From NCBI RefSeq assembly GCF_000403355.2, contig NZ_KE159646.1:1973561-2037560 (forward strand): DNA of 64,000 nt. Direction: 5' to 3'. The stretch is from Adlercreutzia caecimuris B7 (GTDB lineage Bacteria > Actinomycetota > Coriobacteriia > Coriobacteriales > Eggerthellaceae). The notes below the pieces were generated by a model that was not told the origin of the DNA, ran no database searches, and saw only the letters and a list, made by a program, of their open reading frames with translations. Each line of letters starts with the position of its first letter. Positions within the stretch are counted from its first letter, which is position 1. Of this stretch, positions 60,509 through 64,000 are shown one piece after another. Both the position numbers and the translations under genes were made by a program.

Positions 60509-60952
60509 CTACCAGTCAATCTCCTCGTAGATGAAGCCCTGCTGCTCGAGGCGAGCGAACAACTCCTCGGGCGTAACCGCCTCCACCTTCGAGGCGGCGA
60601 AATCCTTCACGTTGCGCGTGACGATGTAGTCGGCGCCTATCTTCTCGGCGCAGCGAGCCACCAGACAGTCCTCGAAATCGTTCCATCGTGCGCGAAGGGC
60701 CACCTGAGCATCCTCGGGCGTCACGCTCACAAGCTTCAAGAACGACAGGTTGTTCTCCAGCATAGCCTGGGCCCCGTTACTTCCGAAGTCCTTCCGCAGC
60801 AGATAGAACAAATCCGTCAGCATGCTCACGCTGATGTAGGTGTTCGCTTCTCCCACAATGCCGAGCAGGCACGCGCGCCGCGACAGCTCGTAGAAGGGCT
60901 CGCGTCGCTGGATGTGGTCGAGCACGATGTTGTTATCGAGCATCAGTTCCAT
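60509..60952 (-). CDS. PIN-domain toxin (VapC-like)
   Basis: 147 residues from ATG 60952 (GGGGGAG upstream). MLDNNIVLDHI places the first catalytic Asp, WNDFEDCLVARCAEKIGADY carries the central acidic residues and IVTRNVKDF the last, as in PIN ribonucleases. Overlaps the antitoxin gene by 20 bases. A PIN toxin with a RelB/DinJ-type antitoxin is an unusual mixed pair. Confidence 0.85.
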   Translation of the reverse strand: MELMLDNNIVLDHIQRREPFYELSRRACLLGIVGEANTYISVSMLTDLFYLLRKDFGSNGAQAMLENNLSFLKLVSVTPEDAQVALRARWNDFEDCLVARCAEKIGADYIVTRNVKDFAASKVEAVTPEELFARLEQQGFIYEEIDW

Positions 60953-61217
60953 AGCGCTCCCCCAATCGCTGGGCACGAACCTCGTCGTCGGAAAGCGCAG
61001 GACCTGTCGTATGGCAGGCGTCGAACGCGGCGACGCGACGGCGGATCTCCTCACGAGAGGGCTTTTCCTGAGCCTCGAAAGGCAGCGCGTCGTGGCGCAC
61101 CGCGTAATCGAACAGACGCCGCACTGCCGCCGAGGGCGTGTAGCCGCACCTTTGCATGACTGCGGTCCCCTGCTCCTTCACCGCGCCGTCCAAACGCACC
61201 GTGAGTACCGATTCCAT
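60933..61217 (-). CDS. RelB/DinJ-type antitoxin
   Basis: 94 residues from ATG 61217 (AAAGGTGG upstream). ESVLTVRLDGAVKEQGTAVM and GYTPSAAVRRLFDYAVRHDA form the ribbon-helix-helix of the RelB/DinJ family. The C-terminal half would wrap the toxin. It binds the palindrome at its promoter. Confidence 0.87.
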   Translation of the reverse strand: MESVLTVRLDGAVKEQGTAVMQRCGYTPSAAVRRLFDYAVRHDALPFEAQEKPSREEIRRRVAAFDACHTTGPALSDDEVRAQRLGERYGTDAR

Positions 61218-61231
61218 GGCGACCACCTTTC

Positions 61232-61276
61232 GTATGACATGTCATACATTCTAGATGGCAGAAGAACCGCTGTCAA
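61232..61276 (-). promoter_or_regulatory. Promoter and palindromic operator of the RelB-PIN operon
   Basis: On the minus strand TTGACA (61276-61271), 17 bases, TAGAAT (61253-61248), then the perfect 16-base palindrome GTATGACATGTCATAC (61247-61232) over the start point. Confidence 0.8.
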
Positions 61277-61280
61277 GAAA

Positions 61281-61313
61281 GAGGGGCTGCATCGGATCAC
61301 CGCACAGCCCCTC
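61281..61313 (-). terminator. Terminator of the pyridoxamine kinase gene
   Basis: GAGGGGCTG (61281-61289) pairs with CAGCCCCTC (61305-61313). On the minus strand it is followed by TTTCTT. Confidence 0.7.
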
Positions 61314-61329
61314 CTCACCTCCTTGTCGC

Positions 61330-62205
61330 TCAGCCCAAAAGCGCCGTTACCTTCCCCAGGAGGGGCTCGAAGGAGACGCCGCGGGCCTCGAAGTCGGGTT
61401 GTTTGGCGGACACCACCATGGCGTCGGCGGTGAAGTCGGCGGCGAAGGCCGTGGCGCAAGCCAAGTCGCGACCGGCCATGGCAGCGGCCAAAAGCGTGCT
61501 GGCGAACACGTCGCCGGTGCCGTGGAGCATATAGGGGAGTTTCGCGTTGGTGGTCTCGGTGAAATCAACCGAATCACCCCACACGTAGTTGTGGATGAGG
61601 CCGTCACCGTGCTCGATACCCTTCAGCACCACGTTCTTCGCGCCGCGCTCGCGCAGGGCCCCCATGATAGATCGCACGGTCTCCCCGTCCACGTCGGCGC
61701 CTTCCCATTCGCGACCCAGGATAATGGCAGCCTCGGTGAGGTTCGGCGTGAGAATGTCGGCCCCGTCGGCCAGGGTGCCCATGGCGGCCACGAGTTCGGT
61801 CGTGTAGGTGGGGTACACCTTGCCGTGGTCGGCCATCACCGGATCCACCACGCGCAGCGCGTCCGGGTAGGTGTCCCACACCTGCTTGATGATGTCCACC
61901 TGCTCGGGCGCGCCGAGAAAGCCCGAGTACACCGCATCCAACTCCACGCCGATACCCTGCCAAGCGGCCAGATAGTCGGAAAGAATGTCGGTGGTGTCAT
62001 GCATGTACCAGCCGGGGAAGGCCGTGTGGCTGGAAAACAGGCCCGTGGGCACCGGGCACACATCGCAGCCGGCCGCTGACAACACGGGAATGGCTACGCC
62101 AAGCGAGCACTTGCCGTAGCCGCACAGGTCATGGATGGCCGCCACGCGGGGAATATAGGCCTCGTGTCGCTCGTAGAGGGCCGTTGCCTGGGGCGCATGG
62201 GTCAT
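61330..62205 (-). CDS. pdxY: Pyridoxamine/pyridoxal kinase
   Basis: 291 residues from ATG 62205 (GGAAGGAG upstream). VAAIHDLCGYGKCSLGVAIP, TGLFSSHTAFPG and the anion-hole LHGTGDVFAS mark the PdxY/ribokinase family. It salvages vitamin B6 by phosphorylating pyridoxal or pyridoxamine. Confidence 0.9.
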   Translation of the reverse strand: MTHAPQATALYERHEAYIPRVAAIHDLCGYGKCSLGVAIPVLSAAGCDVCPVPTGLFSSHTAFPGWYMHDTTDILSDYLAAWQGIGVELDAVYSGFLGAPEQVDIIKQVWDTYPDALRVVDPVMADHGKVYPTYTTELVAAMGTLADGADILTPNLTEAAIILGREWEGADVDGETVRSIMGALRERGAKNVVLKGIEHGDGLIHNYVWGDSVDFTETTNAKLPYMLHGTGDVFASTLLAAAMAGRDLACATAFAADFTADAMVVSAKQPDFEARGVSFEPLLGKVTALLG

Positions 62206-62435
62206 GGGAATGCTCCTTCCACTGGGTAATCGCAACCGATTCTACCCTTTGCGCCGCAGGCACGACCCTAGGTTTTTCCGAACGCCAGCGAACTGTTAGC
62301 GACCAGAGGCCAAGGCAGAGCCGCAGTCGCCGCCCCGTCGCGGCGACCGACGGGACCCCAACAGCACATCGGCAGAGCAGACAGCGGAACGGCGGAGCGA
62401 ACCGCCGCTCCCCTTCCCGCCCCGTTCGCCCTACC

Positions 62436-63095
62436 TTAGTCGAGGGCCGTCAGAAACGCCCTTTCGGCAGGAATGTAGGGGGTCATCTGCTTATCGGCTA
62501 CGCATTCCACGCAGTCAGACTGCACGAGCCGCAGATAACCCCAGTGGTAGGGAGAGGTCATGTACTTGCCCAGGAACGTAGCGGCCGTATCGAAATCGCA
62601 GTCGTAAACATAGTTCCACGGCACCGCGCCGCTGGAGTCGAAAACCTCGGAGATCTGCGTATTCACCAAGCCGGGGACATACTCCCCCACCTGCAGCACC
62701 CGTTGGGTCATGGCCTCGACCATCTTGGGAGCCACGCCTTCCACCAGGTGCATGAGCATGATGCGATGGCACGTGCTGTCGCCACCTTTGAGGTTGGCCT
62801 GTCCGGGGCCGTAGGCGAGGAACGTGACGTCGGCGGCCAGGGACGAGTCGGACACGGCTTCCCGCAAACTCTCCCACGACGGCGATCCAGCGGCCTCGTC
62901 ATAGGCGGTGCGGTCGGCGAAAGCCAACTCGCAGAACAAATCCCCCGCATTGGTCGGAGAATCGTCGGGCACGATGTCGCACAGCCACGCCGGCGCCACA
63001 GCCTCACACGCCGCCCGAGCCTCGTCGCGCATCACCGTCTTCTCTTCAGGGGAGACGCCCTCGTTGAACGTCACCAGATACAGGGCATTAATCAT
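62436..63095 (-). CDS. Tandem Dabb-like protein
   Basis: 219 residues forming two ferredoxin-like alpha-beta barrel halves. The second half (IMLMHLVEGVAPKMVEAMTQ, then EVFDSSGAVPWNYVYDCDF and SPYHWGYLRLVQSD) fits the stress-responsive Dabb family; the first half (ALYLVTFNEGVSPEEKTVMR) has the same periodicity. No signal peptide. It overlaps the upstream Tat protein gene by 4 bases. Function unknown; Dabb domains often act on or bind small aromatic or polyketide-like molecules. Confidence 0.65.
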   Translation of the reverse strand: MINALYLVTFNEGVSPEEKTVMRDEARAACEAVAPAWLCDIVPDDSPTNAGDLFCELAFADRTAYDEAAGSPSWESLREAVSDSSLAADVTFLAYGPGQANLKGGDSTCHRIMLMHLVEGVAPKMVEAMTQRVLQVGEYVPGLVNTQISEVFDSSGAVPWNYVYDCDFDTAATFLGKYMTSPYHWGYLRLVQSDCVECVADKQMTPYIPAERAFLTALD

Positions 63096-63637
63096 CGGTT
63101 CAGCACCTCCACATCAGCCTCGCTGGAGAAATAGGAACGGTCGCGCGATTCAAGCTGCTCCTCAAGCTCGCGCCACCAGGCGGTCACGCTGGGATCGCCG
63201 TAGGCGATGGCCGCCGCCAAGGAGCCATAGCCCTCGAAGGACCAGATGAACTCGAGCGTGTTATTACTCGCCGGATCCGTGAGCCATAGCGGCGGAGCCA
63301 CGATGGCGTGCTCAAGGGCCATGCCCTTCTCGGCAGCAATAGCCTGGAAGCGTTCCAGGTAACGATCGTACACCGCCCGGCCCTGACCCGGTTTCGCCAC
63401 CAAACGGTCGATGAGGTAGATCATCGGCGCGGCGGCCTCTCCGCCAGCAGGGGCCTCGGCCTCCTTCTCGCTCCCCGTTTCCGCAAGCTCCGGCTCTGCT
63501 ACCGGCTCGGGCCCCGGCTCCGGTGCCGTCGTTGTCCCGGCGCAACCGCCGAGCACGCCCAGAGTAGCCGCTGCGCAACCCGCCGCGGCACCGACCTTGA
63601 GAAATCCCCTGCGCGTTACTGTCTGCGTCTTTCCCAT
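63092..63637 (-). CDS. Tat-exported Dabb/NIPSNAP-like protein
   Basis: 181 residues. Tat signal TRRGFLK (9-15) with a lipobox-like LGGC (Cys at ~32), then a Pro/Glu-rich linker, then one ferredoxin-like domain (IYLIDRLVAKPGQGRAVYDR, NNTLEFIWSFEGYGSLAAAI). Its stop overlaps the start of the cytoplasmic tandem Dabb gene. An exported and a cytoplasmic copy of the same fold in one operon, divergent from a probable membrane regulator. Confidence 0.65.
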   Translation of the reverse strand: MGKTQTVTRRGFLKVGAAAGCAAATLGVLGGCAGTTTAPEPGPEPVAEPELAETGSEKEAEAPAGGEAAAPMIYLIDRLVAKPGQGRAVYDRYLERFQAIAAEKGMALEHAIVAPPLWLTDPASNNTLEFIWSFEGYGSLAAAIAYGDPSVTAWWRELEEQLESRDRSYFSSEADVEVLNR

Positions 63638-63881
63638 GCATCCTCCAATCTTTTCTCCAACCCGATTCGCCGGCGCCGGCCATGGCGGCCTGGCATCGCC
63701 TTCGAAAAAGCGCTAGAATCAACGGTCGATGAGGGCTGGGGAGCTTCCCATCACCGGGTCTTCCGCCGACGAATCGGACACCTCGGATGCTACGGCCTGG
63801 GCAGTCGCGCGTCGATCTCGCAAAACTGCTTATAGAGCCGCCAGGGGTCATCCGAAACGGACGATTTTGAACGGAGGGGCC

Positions 63882-64000
63882 ATGCAAGTGCATTTGCAAT
63901 CGAAGAGCGTCGGATTCTCGCACGCGCTCAATATCGCCGCCATCGACGCGGTAATCTGGGTCTGGTTCTACCAGATGTCCCACGCTGCCGGGGCATCCTT
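63882..64000 (+). CDS. Start of a membrane protein, possibly a LuxR regulator
   Basis: ATG 63882 with ACGGAGGGG upstream opens 39 codons to the window edge: a short polar start, then AAIDAVIWVWFYQM, a first membrane helix. The layout and divergent position fit the membrane LuxR regulators of this lineage, but only the first helix is visible. Confidence 0.5.
   Translation, partial: MQVHLQSKSVGFSHALNIAAIDAVIWVWFYQMSHAAGAS

Noticed and set aside
1-64000. tRNA, rRNA and CRISPR features
   Set aside because: No T-loop-like GGTTCGAATCC words in a cloverleaf context and no regularly spaced repeats were seen by eye; a tRNA or CRISPR search program could still find something missed.

Overview
The window is high-GC DNA from an actinobacterium, most likely a gut member of the Eggerthellaceae (Coriobacteriia). 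This is inferred from gene content, not from a marker gene. The pointers are a twin-arginine (Tat) exported flavoprotein reductase next to a LuxR regulator with a 12-helix membrane half, a DmsABC-type molybdoenzyme operon, a rubredoxin, a stand-alone GMP synthase ATPase subunit and a HipA-like protein of the kind common in this family. No rRNA, tRNA or CRISPR array was seen.

Layout. 1-14,660 is mostly housekeeping and transport: HipA-like protein, azoreductase-like flavoprotein, YqhD-like alcohol dehydrogenase, DUF488, uracil/xanthine permease, VanZ-RDD protein, LOG-family protein, diguanylate cyclase, thioredoxin, MefA-like MFS exporter, Na+/H+ antiporter and GMP synthase subunit. 14,660-23,400 is an accessory stretch. 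It has two abiE-type loci, each with an intact AbiEi antitoxin gene and a toxin gene broken by internal deletion. It also has an RNA-ligase gene reduced to its two ends beside an intact metallophosphoesterase, plus AraC/GyrI and XRE regulators. 23,400-32,900 holds small enzymes, an ABC-F protein, radical SAM, HAD and regulator genes, gene fragments and a TetR/HsmA pair with clear operators. 32,900-43,500 carries an NlpC/P60 surface protein, the molybdoenzyme operon with a divergent TetR gene, an SRAP protein, a AAA ATPase and a PadR-DUF1700 operon. 43,500-50,000 holds an aldolase, a 1.1-kb non-coding region of degenerate repeats, an APC permease, a rubredoxin, a flavoprotein fragment and a HigBA-like pair. 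50,000-54,900 is a divergent metal-uptake locus (THEP1-like NTPase and DUF364 one way; FecCD permease, ATPase and binding lipoprotein the other). 54,900-64,000 has the LuxR/flavoprotein pair, an ATPase with DUF4143, a RelB-PIN toxin-antitoxin pair, pyridoxamine kinase, a two-gene Dabb-like module and the start of a membrane protein.

The most notable signals are outside the long genes. Two probable resistance genes, the MefA-like exporter (9842) and the ABC-F protein (25771), each sit behind a 210-250 nt leader. Each leader has a promoter, a tiny leader ORF (7 and 3 codons) and a hairpin with a U-rich tail, which is the layout of ribosome-mediated attenuation. Both AbiEi genes have long inverted repeats touching or nearly touching their start codons. 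TetR, PadR and RelB genes have well-formed palindromes at their promoters. An extended -10 of the form TGCTATMAT recurs upstream of several genes.
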